From: Prorocentrum cordatum
Lineage: Eukaryota > Sar > Dinophyceae > Prorocentrales > Prorocentraceae
DNA: 64,000 nt
Assembly (NCBI GenBank): GCA_963575745.1
Contig: CAUYUJ010016134.1
Span: forward strand, 139,001 to 203,000
Reading direction: 5' to 3'
The notes below the pieces were generated by a model. The model saw nothing but the letters and a program-made list of their open reading frames with translations. It was not told the origin of the DNA and searched no databases. A program made the translations under genes and the position numbers. Positions 38,316 through 49,495 of the stretch are shown piece after piece. Each line of letters starts with the position of its first letter. The stretch's first letter is position 1.

Positions 38316-38862
38316 CATCGGTAAGCAGGACACCCTGGCCTCACTGGGCATTTACGGGGCTACGGAGAAGGCTGGACGGAACATCAAGATCAGGCAGTTA
38401 GACATTTACGACGAGCATGGCAAGCAGGCCGATGCCATCGCGCAGGAGCACGAAGGCTACGAGCACATTACGGACTCCCTCAGGAAAAGCGGCCCCCCAG
38501 AGGACAAGAAATGCCTGCAGGGGATAGGGTCGCCAGCTCCGTCCCGCGTGCTGACGGCCCTAGAAGGACTGTGCAAGTGCGACGTGGGCGGCTCCATGAA
38601 GGGCGCCATCGAGAACATCGAGGCGGAGACGGAGATCAGCAAGGAAGATATCCTCGACGCCATCAACTTCGCGCGCCTGGATAAGTGCTACGACCACGCC
38701 ACGACGAAGCTGGTGATCGGCGCGCTAGGCGCGCCCATGTGGGAGGGTCGAATCCTGATCAGCCGCGCCCTCGAGGCCGAGGGCCAGGCGGTCCACCACC
38801 GAGACGTGGGCCCAGTGGGCTGGCTCGAGGAGGAGGCTAGAGACGCTCGAGCAGTGAACCCG
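38316..38862 (+). CDS. Exon-like ORF, unknown protein
   Basis: The most natural protein in the window: about 180 codons in frame 1, no tandem repeat, balanced amino acids, strong GC3. Landmarks are LASLGIYGATEKAGRN, GIGSPAPSRVLTALEGLCKC, ETEISKEDILDAINFARLDK and APMWEGRILISRALEAEGQ, predicted mostly helical. No catalytic motif or domain recognised. The frame runs back to 38206 without a clear start, so the 5' limit is arbitrary. It ends at a T run (38864-38878) followed by GCTAG, which looks like a 3' splice site. Probably an exon of a gene that includes 37228-38210, or a retrocopy of one. Confidence 0.5.
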
Positions 38863-39714
38863 TTTTTTTTTTTTTTTGCTAGGGCGAGCCTGCAGGCCAC
38901 AGTGCAGGCCACAGCGGAGAGGAGGCGTTTCAACGCCGCGTCAATTTCGCTCGAGGCAAAGACCTCCCTGCCAGCAGCGGCACGGTCACGGCCACATACC
39001 CTCCCTCCTCCGTCGCGCCTCCCCCCCTGCCGTGTCAGCACATCCAGAGGAGCTGTGTGAGGTGGAGGCCCCACCTGAGCATGATTTGGCTTCATCTGGG
39101 GGGCTGCGTCCGCCCCTGTCTATTGGGCCCTCATGCTGGGTAATGGCAGGGGCGACTTTTGGGTGGTATTACCAAAAGGTCCCAATCGCTTTTTGGGACA
39201 CGCAGCTCAAATCGCAACTTTGGTACGGCGTCGACGTGCACACGCATCTGTATTTTATGCAATTCATTTTAACATATGCGAACTGGCTAGGACACTTGTA
39301 GGCGAAAAGAGTCATGCCGTCGCACAGTAAATTCTCGCTTCCATTGTTTTTTTTCTGCTTTGGAGGGGGCCGAATGTAGATTTTGTTGTTTCAACATCCG
39401 TAGACGGTGCTTGGCAAGCTGAACGCGTTGTTGTTAGCACAGGGCTGGCAATAAACATCAGTCGGATGACCCCTCCCTGGTGGCAGACAACCAGAGGTTC
39501 GGTTTGCTGTGTCCGGTTCGAGCGCGTCTTCAATGTACATAGCGCAAGCGCTTGCTTGTCAAGATGATTTCGATGGCGTTGTGTGGCTGGCCTTGTTTTC
39601 GTTTGTTTTGCTCCCGAGTCTGATCGCGTTGTGCGGTGCCCTCAGCTGCTTTGGTTCATGGCCCTCAACAACAGAGAGAAAGCGGCACCCGTCAAGTCAC
39701 GGGCGAAACTCAGT
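38863..39714. other. Polypyrimidine/AG boundary and low-GC sequence
   Basis: A T15 tract followed by GCTAG (38864-38883) resembles a 3' splice site. Downstream, 39130-39300 reads VMAGATFGWYYQKVPIAFWD to a stop at 39299, and 39509-39640 has a hydrophobic stretch (VVWLALFSFVLLPSLIALCG) that could be a membrane helix. GC is lower than in the neighbouring DNA. Possible further exons; unassigned. Confidence 0.3.
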
Positions 39715-39965
39715 ATCCTCTTCGGGGCTTTGGAGGCACGTTTGGGGCCATCTTGAATGACATCGATCAGCCAGAGGGAGGTGTTTTCAATTAGCCTGCC
39801 CCCACACCCCTCGAGCCCCGCAAGCCATCCGGGCCCTCTTGGGGCGCTCTTGGGACGCTCCCGGGCGCTTGGGGGGACCGTCTTGGAGATATCCGGGGTC
39901 CTTCTGGGGACACCAGGGGCTCTCTTGGTCCATCTTGGAGCCATCGTGAAGCCTCGGAAGGCTGT
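39715..39965 (+). repeat. Q5 array
   Basis: Degenerate CTCTTGGGGCG/GTCTTGGAG repeats; short and diverged. Non-coding. Confidence 0.6.
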
Positions 39966-41804
39966 TGCCAGCGAAAGGGGCGGAACATGCATAGGTTTTT
40001 GATGTCCTTACTTTGTCTGGGAACTTGGCCGCTCGCGCGTTGGATCTTGAATTTTGGAAATGAGGGCGCGGCCATGGTGGATTGGAAACTAGATTAGACC
40101 TTTAGCGGTCGCCGCGCGGCTTTCGGGCGTGACGCGCGTCGCCCGCGCGCGCATCAGCGCGCCTGCATGGCAGGCTCGTGCACAGTGGAAGCGCAGAAGT
40201 CGCCACCTTTGCGCGGGAACTCAAATCTTACATTCTCGCGCCCAAAAGTCTTTGAGAATTTCGCATGACGTTTTTGCGCCCCCTTTGTATGCACCGAGCG
40301 CGCAGGACGTGGGCGGTGCGCGCGCGGCGGTGTCTTCACTGGGTGGGAACGCATAAGTCGCCACGCTGTCATAATAACTAGCGTTTTGCATTGGCGCGCA
40401 AGAAAGCTATTGTTGATTTTCGCGCGTGCACTGGCTCGCACGGCCATCCTGTACATAGCCGTACAGACTCATCGAGCCATATTGCTTTGAAAGCTGAATG
40501 GTTCCATGTAGTGACTGTCGTCCGTTCCGATGCCAACTTAAGCGCGGTTTCCACATGTACACGAGGTGCCCAGTGCACAGAGGGCGCGCGTGGCGGCGCG
40601 TGCATGACAAGGTCTGCCTCGCAGGAATGAAGAAGTTCGGTTGTCTGGTAACCGAAGTACGCCTTTAACGAGCGCGGCCCCGACTCGCAACTTTAAGTGT
40701 GCGTGTGTGTTTTCGCAGTTTCGCCAAGAGAGGCACGGTGCAACGCGCTTGGCCGCGTTCCCATGGCAAGTGCTGCGTTGTCGGCGCGGTCAAGTTGCCA
40801 ACTTGGCTTGGAAGCACAACCGGCGCCCAGGTTTGCGATCCTGGATGTCAGCTGGGCGCGAGGCGTTTTCAATCCTGCACGAGGAGCTACGCGCGCGCGG
40901 CGTCGACCGCGCAGCGAGGTCCGCGGCTCCCAAATCAAGAGTTCGCCTCGCGGGTCTGGGGACTGACATTGGCATTTGGCGCGCGTTCAATTCCCATTTT
41001 CGACTTAGCGCGCTGTTGTCCTAAGCCAACCGCGCGGCGAAATGCGCGACGCGCAGTCGCGCGCGCGCGGCGGCGCGCGCGCGGCGACTTCTGGGCGTCG
41101 CCGCGACGCGTTCAAGCCGCGCATCGCCTGGAAAACGCGCCGAAGATGCCGCGCGCCGCGCGGGTGGCCTCGAGCGCGCGGCCAATGGCAACGACAGCGC
41201 GAACTGCGTAGACGGCTTGGCGCGCGCGAAGGCACGGCGAGGCGCGCGCGCCGCGAGCGAGAGCACTCCCACGCTTCTTTTCTGGACCCATGGCGGCGCG
41301 ATGGTTCGGTGTCCAGGAGCTGTGCTTCGGTCGCGCGCAGTCGAAAGCACGCCCCCGCATCGGGCCGCCGCGAGCGAGGCGGCCCCGTGGAAGGCGGGCT
41401 CGACTGGTTCGCCAGGGGGCGCGCGAGCTGGCTGGAGACCCCGTGTTGACGCCGGCCGAGGAGGCGCTGCGGGTCGCGCATACTCCGCTGGCGTGCAGCG
41501 CGCGAAGCGGAGGGGCGGCGGTGCAGTTGGCATCGCGCACGGGCGCGCGGCCTCGCGCGGCCTCCTGCGGCCTGTCGCGGCCAACGAGAGGGCGCGTTTG
41601 TCCGCGCGCGTTCGAACGCCCTGGACGGGGGAACCACAGGAGTCTCGAGAGGGCTTCGTCGCGCAACGCATAGGAGTAAAATGCATTTTCGTGGCGCCGG
41701 ACATTCCGCGCACAGGAAAAAAAAGCTCCTCAGGACACTCGAGACACCTCGCGCGCCCAACTTTTTTTTTGAGGCCGAAACTGCGACGTCGCCATTTGGG
41801 CTCG
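39966..41804. other. GCGC-rich island, left part
   Basis: From about 40080 the sequence is full of GCGCGC and CGCGCG dinucleotide alternation, very rich in CpG, unlike the flanks. Long open frames on both strands up to 477 codons are composition products with no recognised domain. AAGTCGCCAC occurs at 40197 and 40352. Confidence 0.5.
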
Positions 41805-41965
41805 AAACTGCGACGTACGTTTCATTTTTCCTCCGAAACTGCGACGTACGTTTCATTTTTCCTCCGAAACTGCGACGTCGAAGAAAAACAATGTCCACCT
41901 CGCTCGCCGAGACACTCATGCCCGGAAAACAAAAGTCCACCTCGCTCGCCGAGACACTCATGCCC
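41805..41965. repeat. Two short tandem repeats
   Basis: 41800-41880: three units of about 34 bp, GAAACTGCGACGTACGTTTC plus ATTTTTCCTCC. 41892-41965: two units of about 50 bp, GTCCACCTCGCTCGCCGAGA plus CACTCATGCCCG. Confidence 0.85.
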
Positions 41966-42640
41966 GCAAAGGCAGAATGCGATTTCGAACGCGGGCACAC
42001 TTTCGAGAAAACGCACAAGTCATTTTCGCGTCTACGCTTGCCGTGCTCGAGCATTAGGACGCACTTTAGAAAAAAAACCTCCGAGTGTCCGGGGGAGCCC
42101 TGACAGCTGTTTCCCCCCACAACCCGCCCTGCGGGGCGGGCGGCTGCGTCGAGCCACCGGGGGGGGGGGCGCGGGGGTCCGCGTGGGAACCGTACGGGTG
42201 GCTGCGGCCACCCGCAGCACCGCCTATGCGCGCCCGGGCGCGCCCTGGCGCATCTGCCGCGGGTGCCTGCCTGCGCCCGCCCACGCGGTCCGCGGGTGCC
42301 TGGTCGCGCCCGCCCGTGCATTGCGCGCGCGCGCGCCTGGCTGCGCGCGCCCGCAGGCCGCAAGTACCTGGCTGCACCCGCGCGCGCGGGCCGCGGGCGC
42401 TCGGCCGCGCCCGCCCGCGCGCGCCGCGGGAGCCATGGCGCGCCCGCCCGCGTGCATTACTGGCGGCGCAAAGCGAGGGCGTGCCCTCGCAGAGCGTGCA
42501 GCCTCGTCGATCCCGAGCTCCGGGAGCCCCTTGAGCTTCGGTCGGTTCAAAGCGTCGCAGGCCCCGAGCCTCGCGCGCCACGGGTGCCTGGCCGCGCGCG
42601 CCTGGGCCCCCGACCCACGCGCGCCGCGGTCTGCGGGGCT
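41966..42640. other. GCGC-rich island, central part
   Basis: CGCCCGCGCG-type repetition with recurrent GCCGCGGG(C/T)GC(C/T)CGG words about 60 bp apart. No gene recognised. Confidence 0.5.
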
Positions 42641-42944
42641 TGTGGGATAAGTGGGGGCCCGTGGGGCTTGTGCGACATGTGGGAACCGTGGGGCTTGTGC
42701 GACGTATAGGTCCCGTGGGGCTTGTGCGACCTGTGGGGCCTGTGGGGCCCATGCGGCTGCTTGTCGGGTTTGCGGGCCCGGTGCGACCTGCGGGAAACCG
42801 TGCGATTTGCCGGCCCCGGGTCCTCGCAGACCCTTGCGCCTAGGTTGGCCCAGCGCTTTCCAGACTTGCGCCATGGCCCCCTTGGTTGTTGGAGTTCACA
42901 AAATACCTGGGCTGGCACCGAGCCAAATGGCACCCTTGTAGGAG
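42641..42944. repeat. 30-bp tandem GTGGGGCTTGTGCGAC
   Basis: 42657-42740 holds three units of GTGGGGCTTGTGCGAC(A/G/C)T(G/A) plus about 12 variable bases, then GGGCC words. 42745-42944 is unrecognised. Confidence 0.75.
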
Positions 42945-43315
42945 CATCTCGCGCTCCGCGCGAGATAAGAGCGCAACTAGTTCCAATTTGCAGGAATCGC
43001 TCGGCCGCGCGAAGGGAAGGGGGGGTCGCTGGCAAGTGATGCTCGCCAAAAAAATCGGCTGACGCCGAGAACAAGCTTCGCGCTCCTCGCGAGAGATGGC
43101 AGCGGATTGCATGTCGCCACGAACGTTCGGCTGCCGCCCATTCAAGGAGCCCCTGGCTGGTTGTTGGATACAGGAGAAAAAGGCGCTCGGCGTGCGCCGA
43201 GACAAGCAAGCAGCTTCGTTGTTGTAGTTAGAAAAAAATAGCTCGCGCTCCGCGCGAGGACGGAGGGCTGCGCATGGCAATTCGCAGCACTTCGCTCGGC
43301 CGACGCCGAGATAAA
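42945..43315. repeat. Cluster of short hairpins
   Basis: At least six perfect or near-perfect short palindromes in 370 bp. Three are of type CTCGCGC-N-GCGCGAG (about 42949, 43077, 43243) and three of type TCGGC-N-GCCGA (about 43059, 43188, 43301). They roughly alternate. See findings. Confidence 0.7.
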
Positions 43316-44570
43316 TGGAGTCACATGTTGCGCGCGCTACCCCGCGAGGTGAGCAAATGTGCGCGGCGGCGCGAATGGCGACAGCGCTTTTTGCTGAGCA
43401 ACCACGACGTGGACGGTGAAGACCTTCGGTCGCTGCGTGGCTCGCGATTGGGGCCTGCTCCATGCTGGCCATGCGCGAGCGGTCTTGTTGGGGTCAGGCC
43501 CAGGCCTGGTGCATTCCAGCCAAGCCATGCCTTGTATCGTCCTCGTAGTATGGCTTCCAAACCCAACTCTGATATACTGCTTGTGGTCAACCAGGGCACA
43601 TAAGGCGTCAGGCAAGCTCATTGCACGGCGTTGTTGCGCGCCCCCGCAAGCCCGCTCGGTTGCGAGTGGCGTTCCTGGAAAAATGACGCGCGCAAGCGTT
43701 GCACCAGCCCGTTCCTTTGTTGGCCAGCTGGGCGGCGCTGACAGGCACCGCCAGGTCTTGCAACCTGCGCAGTTTGTGAACGTGCGCTGCGTTCGCGCGT
43801 GGCCGAGGAATCGCTCTCCCAGGATATCCGGTCTGACTTGGGGGAGGGTGGGGATGTGCATGTGCGTGGCGTTCGCTTTCACGCAGTATGCATGTGCATT
43901 GCATGTTGGTATCTTGCAGCGGGGGCATGCGTGTGTTCTGGGTTTGATGGCATGCCTGCATCTAGTCCTTACATGTCGGAGTTTCGCTTGCGTCGCAGCA
44001 TGTGGTCTTGTACAAGTATAGCTGCTCGTGTCGCTAGGGGGCTCGGGCCGCGCAGATGTCCGATGCGCCCAAGACGTCCCCAAAGACGGCCGATATGACC
44101 TCAGGCGGCTCCAGGGGTCGCCTCGAGTCGCCCCGACGACGCGCCAGCGCGATTCCGATCGCGCCCTAGATGCCCCGATGCGCCCGGGAGCATGGGCAAC
44201 GCATGGGAAGCAACATCAATGTGAAAAGCGATGGGGGGGGTCGGTGTACGAGTTGGCGCACGAACGACGCAGGGAAATTCGCACGCCTATTGCCGCGCGT
44301 GCGCAGCCCCGAAGTTCCCTGGCAAGCCGTTATGTGAGTGCGCTTGCTTTGAACGTAAGCCCGCTACCTCAGCCGTCCATTCATCGGTTATTGGCGGTTT
44401 GCGATTTGCGAATGTCCTCTGATATAATGAGTGGTAGCTGGGCCGAGATGCAAATCAATTGCGGCAAACGCTGCGTGCGGCAGGCCGTGGAAGCGAAATA
44501 CAAGATTGCTCGTGAGCCAGCTCCTAAATTACCCCCCCAATAGCGCAGACCCCCAAGACAAAGCCAAAGC
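43316..44570. other. Unrecognised complex sequence
   Basis: Non-repetitive GC-rich DNA with overlapping open frames on both strands (up to 248 codons), none with a recognisable domain. GTGTGCATGTGCG words at 43850-43930. Could hide exons of unknown genes. Confidence 0.3.
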
Positions 44571-45128
44571 ATGATACAATTGCCGAAGAAGAAGCGGCCG
44601 AATATCTCAGCTAGCATTTCGACGCTGCTTGGCACGCGCTGCGCAGGAGGCCCCTCCGAGCAACACCTTGGCAGTCTGGCCCAAGCGGGGCAACGCGAGA
44701 CAGTCGGCTCTTTGCGACGGATCACTTCAAATATGGTTTCATTGTACACCATATCTTGATATCAGATGTTGGTCCTGACGTCGAGGAAAAAATCAGCATC
44801 ATCAGCATTAGCATCATCAGCAGCAGCAGCATCCGCATCATCAGCATCAACTTCATCAGCAACATCACTATCACCATCAGCATCATCATCACCATCACCA
44901 TCATCATAATAAACAGCATCATTATCGTCGTCGTCGTCATCGTCGTCATCGCTTTTCCCCTCCCTCCCCTTCGTTCCGAAGAGGCCTCGGAGCTCGACGA
45001 GGAAGAGCCCACGGGCAGCGAGGGCGGCGGCCCCCCAGACTGCGGCGCGGCAGCCACACCGGCCGACGCGCTCGCCCCGTGGCGGGTGGCCGGCCGCCGT
45101 CGCCGTCGTGCTCGTCGCCGTCGTCGGC
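44571..45128. repeat. Unrecognised flank, CAT repeat and an acidic/Arg-rich frame
   Basis: 44795-44950 is an ATCAGC/CATCAC trinucleotide tract changing to GTC. 44960-45128 has a plus-strand frame reading SEEASELDEEEPTGSEGGG followed by Arg repeats, interrupted by the E3 insertion site. Possibly coding, but composition-driven. Confidence 0.4.
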
Positions 45129-45153
45129 AACATCGTCGTCGTCGACGTCAACG

Positions 45154-45361
45154 CCCAAACAATGTTCCAATAACCTTTTGTTACAAAGCTTTTGTGGTTC
45201 CCGCGAAATGTTCTTACAACGTTACTGGCAGAGTTGGTCTTGTTTGAACACACCGGGTTTGTGTTCTAAGAACATCGTTTTTGTTCTTAAGGCAGTTTTG
45301 GGTCCTAATAGCATTCCGTGGTAGGACTATAGGAATGCCGGGACGGTCGGTCCCTGCTCAA
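45154..45361 (+). mobile_element. Element E3 with 25-bp flanking repeat
   Basis: 208 bp. TTACAAAGCTTTTGTGGTTC, GTTCTAAGAACATCGTTTTT, GTGGTAGGACTATAGGAATG and GCCGGGACGGTCGGTCC match E2 in reverse. The flanks are a perfect 25-bp direct repeat beginning AACATCGTCGTCGTCGACGT (45129-45153 and 45362-45386). Part of that repeat is low-complexity GTC. Confidence 0.85.
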
Positions 45362-45386
45362 AACATCGTCGTCGTCGACGTCAACG

Positions 45387-45831
45387 TCCTTTACCCGTCC
45401 CTCGTTTTCCCCGTGTTGGGCCTCCTGGGAGGCCCTCGTCGCCACCGCTGGATTCGCCTCGAGATTCTGGCCATACGGCATCCCAGGAGAGGTCCGGGGA
45501 GTAGCGGTATCGGTACCTTTTGGTTCCCCGCTCGTCGTCGTCGTCGAGGGAGCCCAGAGGAGCAAGACGTCACGACAGTGATGCGTTCCGAGATGTCCAC
45601 GAATTTGAGGAGACCCAGGACCCCCTATCGTGCCGCATGGGCTCCAGGAGACGCAGGCAGCTAGATGCTCCATAATTCTTGCAGTGTGTCTTGAGCCGGT
45701 CGCATCACAGCATCCTCGTGCGAGAGGATGGCGACGTCGTCGTCGTCGTCTTCCACGTCGTCGCTGTCGTCGTCGTCCACATTCGGGTAGGACGAGAGGT
45801 GGCATGGAACAAGGGGGGGCTTCACGATAGT
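45387..45831. other. Unrecognised sequence, GTC-rich end
   Basis: 45535-45550 and 45735-45780 are GTCGTC runs; the rest has no recognised gene or element. Confidence 0.4.
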
Positions 45832-45935
45832 TGCTGCGTGCAGCTGATCTCGGCCCTTTCGCTGGGCGCCTTCCTCGATACAGTGACGCCTCCAGAGACG
45901 GGAGGCGCCAGGAAAATCAGCTGAGTAAGCTGATT
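45832..45935 (+). mobile_element. Element X2
   Basis: GCTGCGTGCAGCTGATCTCG, CGCCTTCCTCGATAC and GGGAGGCGCCAGGAAAATCA, as in X1 at 11122, with a slightly longer centre. Same orientation as X1. Confidence 0.6.
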
Positions 45936-46014
45936 CGCTCCCTTTTCGGCCGACCTTATCGTCGACGACGAGGGGGAGGGTCGTCGTCGTCGTCGTCGCT
46001 GCCGCCGCCACTCT

Positions 46015-46048
<34 letters not shown>

Positions 46049-46594
46049 TTGTTGTCGTCAGCGTCAGCGTCGTCGTCGTCTTCAATATTATCGTCGTCGA
46101 CATCGTCAACGGCGTCGTCGTCAACATCGTCACCGCTGCGGACAATGTGCATTGTCCTATCCATTGCGTCTCAAATTTTCGGGCCCCATTCCCTATAGGC
46201 CCTAGCAACCAGAGACGAGGTGGGCATGGGTGAACATTTTGCTTAGCGAGGCCAGATTTGATCCATACCCACTGCGTCTCGGGGTGTTGGCATCCCTTCC
46301 CCAAACTGATTCACGACGCTATGGATCTGGATGTAGATGTTGCCAGCAGTAGTCGGCGACGAGGAGGGAGAGGTTGATGGCGGCATTGCCGCCGTCGTGA
46401 GCATCGGCTTCGTCGTCAACATCGTCGACGTCGTCGCCGTTGTCGTCGTCGTCAACATCGTCGTCGTCGATGTCCAGAGGAGGGCCAGTCGAGGCAACGG
46501 CGGCCTTCCCTGGCGGTGTTCGTGCTCCTCTGGGCCGCCTGAGGGCCTTTCGTCGCCACGGCTGGGTTCTAGCCTCGAAGAACGGGTCAGGAGC
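45936..46594. repeat. GTC/TCG trinucleotide tracts with unrecognised spacer
   Basis: 45957-46140 is a degenerate (TCG)n tract with poly-Asp (minus) and poly-Arg/Ser frames. 46141-46380 is unrecognised (CATTGCGTCTC and CACTGCGTCTC words 110 bp apart). 46385-46475 is again GTCGTC-rich. Confidence 0.7.
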
Positions 46595-46612
46595 AACCCC
46601 GGGAGGCGTCCC

Positions 46613-46745
46613 CTTGGCATCGCTCGGACGTGTGCATTTTCCCTTCGGCGAGGACCATCGAGGAGCATCCTTGATCATTTGGCGAAAAAGCCACGCACGA
46701 GACCGAACAAAAAGCACACGGAATGGACGTCCGAGCGATGGCGAG
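46613..46745 (+). mobile_element. Element A6 with perfect 18-bp flanking repeat
   Basis: 133 bp, CTTGGCATCGCTCGGACGTG to GGACGTCCGAGCGATGGCGAG. Directly flanked by AACCCCGGGAGGCGTCCC on both sides (46595-46612 and 46746-46763), with no gap. The cleanest copy; it fixes the family ends as CTTGGC..GGCGAG. Confidence 0.94.
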
Positions 46746-46763
46746 AACCCCGGGAGGCGTCCC

Positions 46764-47564
46764 AGGACCGATGTTGGGCAGATTTGCGCCGGGCGGGAGA
46801 GCCGCCGTTGCCTGGATGTGTTGCTCTCCGAAGCGTAGTCGTGCGTCTTCGTCGCCAACGGCCAATGGCGGCGGCGCCGCCTTCGTCGCGGCAATCGTCG
46901 ATGTCGTCAACGTCGTTGTCGCCGTCGTCGTGATCGTCGTCGCCGTCGTCAACGTCCAATGTCGTCGCCGTCGTCGTCATCCGTCTCCTTGGCTTCTGCG
47001 CCTTCAAGGCTCCCCCCCCTCGTCGCCATGGCTGGACGCGGTTCGGCAACCAGGCCCAGATGGACCCCTGCGGGGGTCGGCCGGCCGTCGTCGCTGCAGT
47101 CGCCGTCGTCGCTGCCATCGTCGAAGATATAGCGGTCGACGCGTTCGGTCTGATTGGGCCTCCAGGGGAGCTCTATGTTGGGCCTCCAGGGGAGCTCCTT
47201 GTTGGGCCTCCAGGGAAGATCCTTGACGTACTTCTCAGGGCACGCCCAAGCAGAGGTCCAGGGTCCAGGGGTCATCGTCAACGTCGTCGACGTTGTCCTC
47301 GTGTCGCCAACGTTGTCGTCGCCGCCGCCGTCATTTGTATGTAACGTGGTTGGTACCATCCTCCCCTCTGCGGGGGACCTGGGGTAGCTTCCACGACATA
47401 GTCCCACTTGTATGGTTTTGCTTCCCCTGAGGAACGGTTGGCAGACACACAGCGCTTGCATTATAGATCCGATGCAGGTATGGGACCAGGTGTTTGGTGG
47501 CTTTCCAGCAAGATTACACATATAATGGGCAGTCAGTTCCGTATTTTCATCCCCGCATCTCCAG
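46764..47564. other. GTC-rich DNA, 28-bp tandem and unrecognised flank
   Basis: 46886-46985 is GTCGTC/GTTGTC-rich. 47152-47225 is three units of TTGGGCCTCCAGGGGAGCTC plus about 8 bp. 47340-47564 is non-repetitive and unrecognised. Confidence 0.55.
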
Positions 47565-48250
47565 CCTCACCCAGGGAGGAGAAAGGATTGAGTGAGGAGG
47601 AGAGGGATTGATGATTGAGGGAGGGGAAGTGCAGCAGGAAGAGATGAGAGATTGAGGGTGGAGAAAAAGGAGGGCGGAGGATGAAGAGAAATGGTGGACA
47701 GGACAGGAAGAGGGACAAAGGAAGGGGGACGAGGGATGAGGTGGGAGAGGACGGATGCGGAGGAGGAGGAGGAGTAGGAGCAGGAGGAGGAGGGACGGAT
47801 ATTGAGGAGAAGGTGGATGAGGCGAGAGGGAAAGGGAGGAAGAGGAGAGGAAATTATGAGGGTGGATGGGTCAGCAGGTTTGGGGAGAAGGAGAACAAGG
47901 TAGGTGGGGAGCAAGAGGATGAGGAAGCACAGCAGCAGGAGAAGGACCAGGCTATGCCCTCTCCCTCTGCCTTCCCTACCTCCCGCTTCCTCCTCCCCAT
48001 CGTCCCCCCCTTCTTCCCCCTCCTGTCACGCCCCCCCCCCCCTCGGAGGAATTGGACGAGTGGGGACGGAGGACGAGGAGGAAGGAGGGACCAGGGGAGG
48101 AGCCCAGAGCGAGAGAGAGAGAGGGAGAGGGGGAGACAGAACGAGGGGTGGTGGAGTGTGGGCTGGAGGAGCGACAGCGAGGAGGATGCAGCGGAGGAGG
48201 CGGGGGAGGACCAGAGTACGGTCGGGCGGAGGCGTGAAGGTCGAGGTCCA
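47565..48250. repeat. Purine/pyrimidine mirror-type tracts
   Basis: 47565-47950 is almost all A/G on the plus strand, 47950-48055 almost all C/T, and 48060-48240 A/G again. Long polypurine tracts with a strand switch could form triplex or other non-B DNA. Open Arg/Glu/Gly frames are artefacts. Confidence 0.75.
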
Positions 48251-48254
48251 CCTT

Positions 48255-48415
48255 TCAGTAGGGGAAAAAACACAGACACAATTAGTCGTCGATTCCCAGG
48301 AAAATACGGGAAAATCTGAGAAATGGGGGGGAAGACAGAAACCCAGAACGTATGGGAGGCTATGGGGAATCTTTTTATTTGTGTGTATTTATTTGTGTGT
48401 CCTGGGGCCCCTTCA
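48255..48415 (+). mobile_element. Element C6
   Basis: 161 bp, TCAGTAGGGGAAAAAACACA to CCTGGGGCCCCTTCA. A perfect 5-bp duplication ACCTT (48250-48254 and 48416-48420). Confidence 0.9.
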
Positions 48416-48420
48416 ACCTT

Positions 48421-48769
48421 GATGTTCTTCGTGCTCGTTGGATGCTCTTGCGCATCCTGGGGGAGGGTACGCCGCAGCTCTGGTAGCAGACCGATCTGAA
48501 GCGTCTGGATATTTTAGACTAGCGCTTCTGATCGTTTCCGCACCGTAATTCCTCTACCTCATCGTCCCGAAGAGCTCTACGAGGTAGAACGGACCCCAGG
48601 TTACCACATTGTCCGCCCTGGCGGGCCTCGAACGTTCTTCAGTTTGGCCGGCGGAGGGTCTCGTGTTCCTGGAGGATGTTCTTCTATCCCAGGTCCGACC
48701 GCAGCGGAGGAGGCGCAGGAGGGCCAGAGTTATTTCCTTCGGCCCATCCCGCCATCGTGCCTGGGTTGT
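48421..48769. other. Unrecognised sequence
   Basis: Mixed sequence with no tandem repeat and no recognised protein. Separates C6 from Q6. Confidence 0.3.
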
Positions 48770-49495
48770 GGGTATGACGCCTCTTGGATGCTCATCGGGA
48801 TCTCCTCAGGAGGCCTCTCGGGAGCCTCTTGGAGGCGGTTTGAAGGCTTCTTGGGGGCTGTTTTGGGACCTCTTTGGGGCCCCTTTTAGGTCTCTTGGGG
48901 GTCTCTTAGGTCCTCCTGCGCGCCTCTTGGGGTCTCCTGGGGGCCGCTTGGGGCGGGAGACTCGGATTTTCGGTTTGTGTTCCCTCTCTTAGGTCTCTTC
49001 TGGGGCCGTCTTAGGGCTCTATTGGGACGTCTTGCGCGCCTCTTTGGCCGTCTTGTGGCGCTCTTGGGCCGTCTAGGGGCCATCTTGGAGGCCTCTTGCA
49101 CCGTTTTGGGATGGTCTTGGGGGCCTCTTGGGCCGCCTCACAGCCTCGGAAAGCCGAAAAGGCGAGAACGCCAACATCCCTCAACAATCTCGAGAACAAT
49201 CAATGATTTGTGCCTCTTGGAGGCCTCTTGGGCGTCTTCCTCTTGGGCCATCTTGAGGCCCTCTTGGACCGTCTTGGGGGCCCTCGTGGGCCCGAGAAAG
49301 CCACGCCATGGGCCCGATAAAGTCACGCGACAATCCGCGACGGGTCCCAAGGGGGACGCGGGAAGCCCCAGGAAAATCTTGGGAATATGGGCCCCGGCCT
49401 CTTAGGGACCCCACAGGACTGAGGACCGAGGCCCCAGGGATTGGGCAAAGGACATGATGACACGCCCACTCCGTGTCCAGAGGCACTGCGGCGGA
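48770..49495 (+). repeat. Q6: long Q repeat, partner of Q2
   Basis: Same order as Q2: CTCTTGG arrays, GCCGAAAAGGCGAGAACGCC (49153-49172), a second array, then GGGCAAAGGACATGATGACA, CGCCCACTCCGTGTCC and GGCACTGCGGCGG. The two copies have diverged mainly in array length. Confidence 0.82.

Noticed and set aside
41217-42650. 477-codon open frame on the plus strand (and a 452-codon frame on the minus strand) as a large gene
   Set aside because: Both lie in the GCGC-rich island where stop codons are rare in all frames; residues are dominated by Ala, Arg, Gly and Pro, with no domain, and frames on the two strands overlap throughout.
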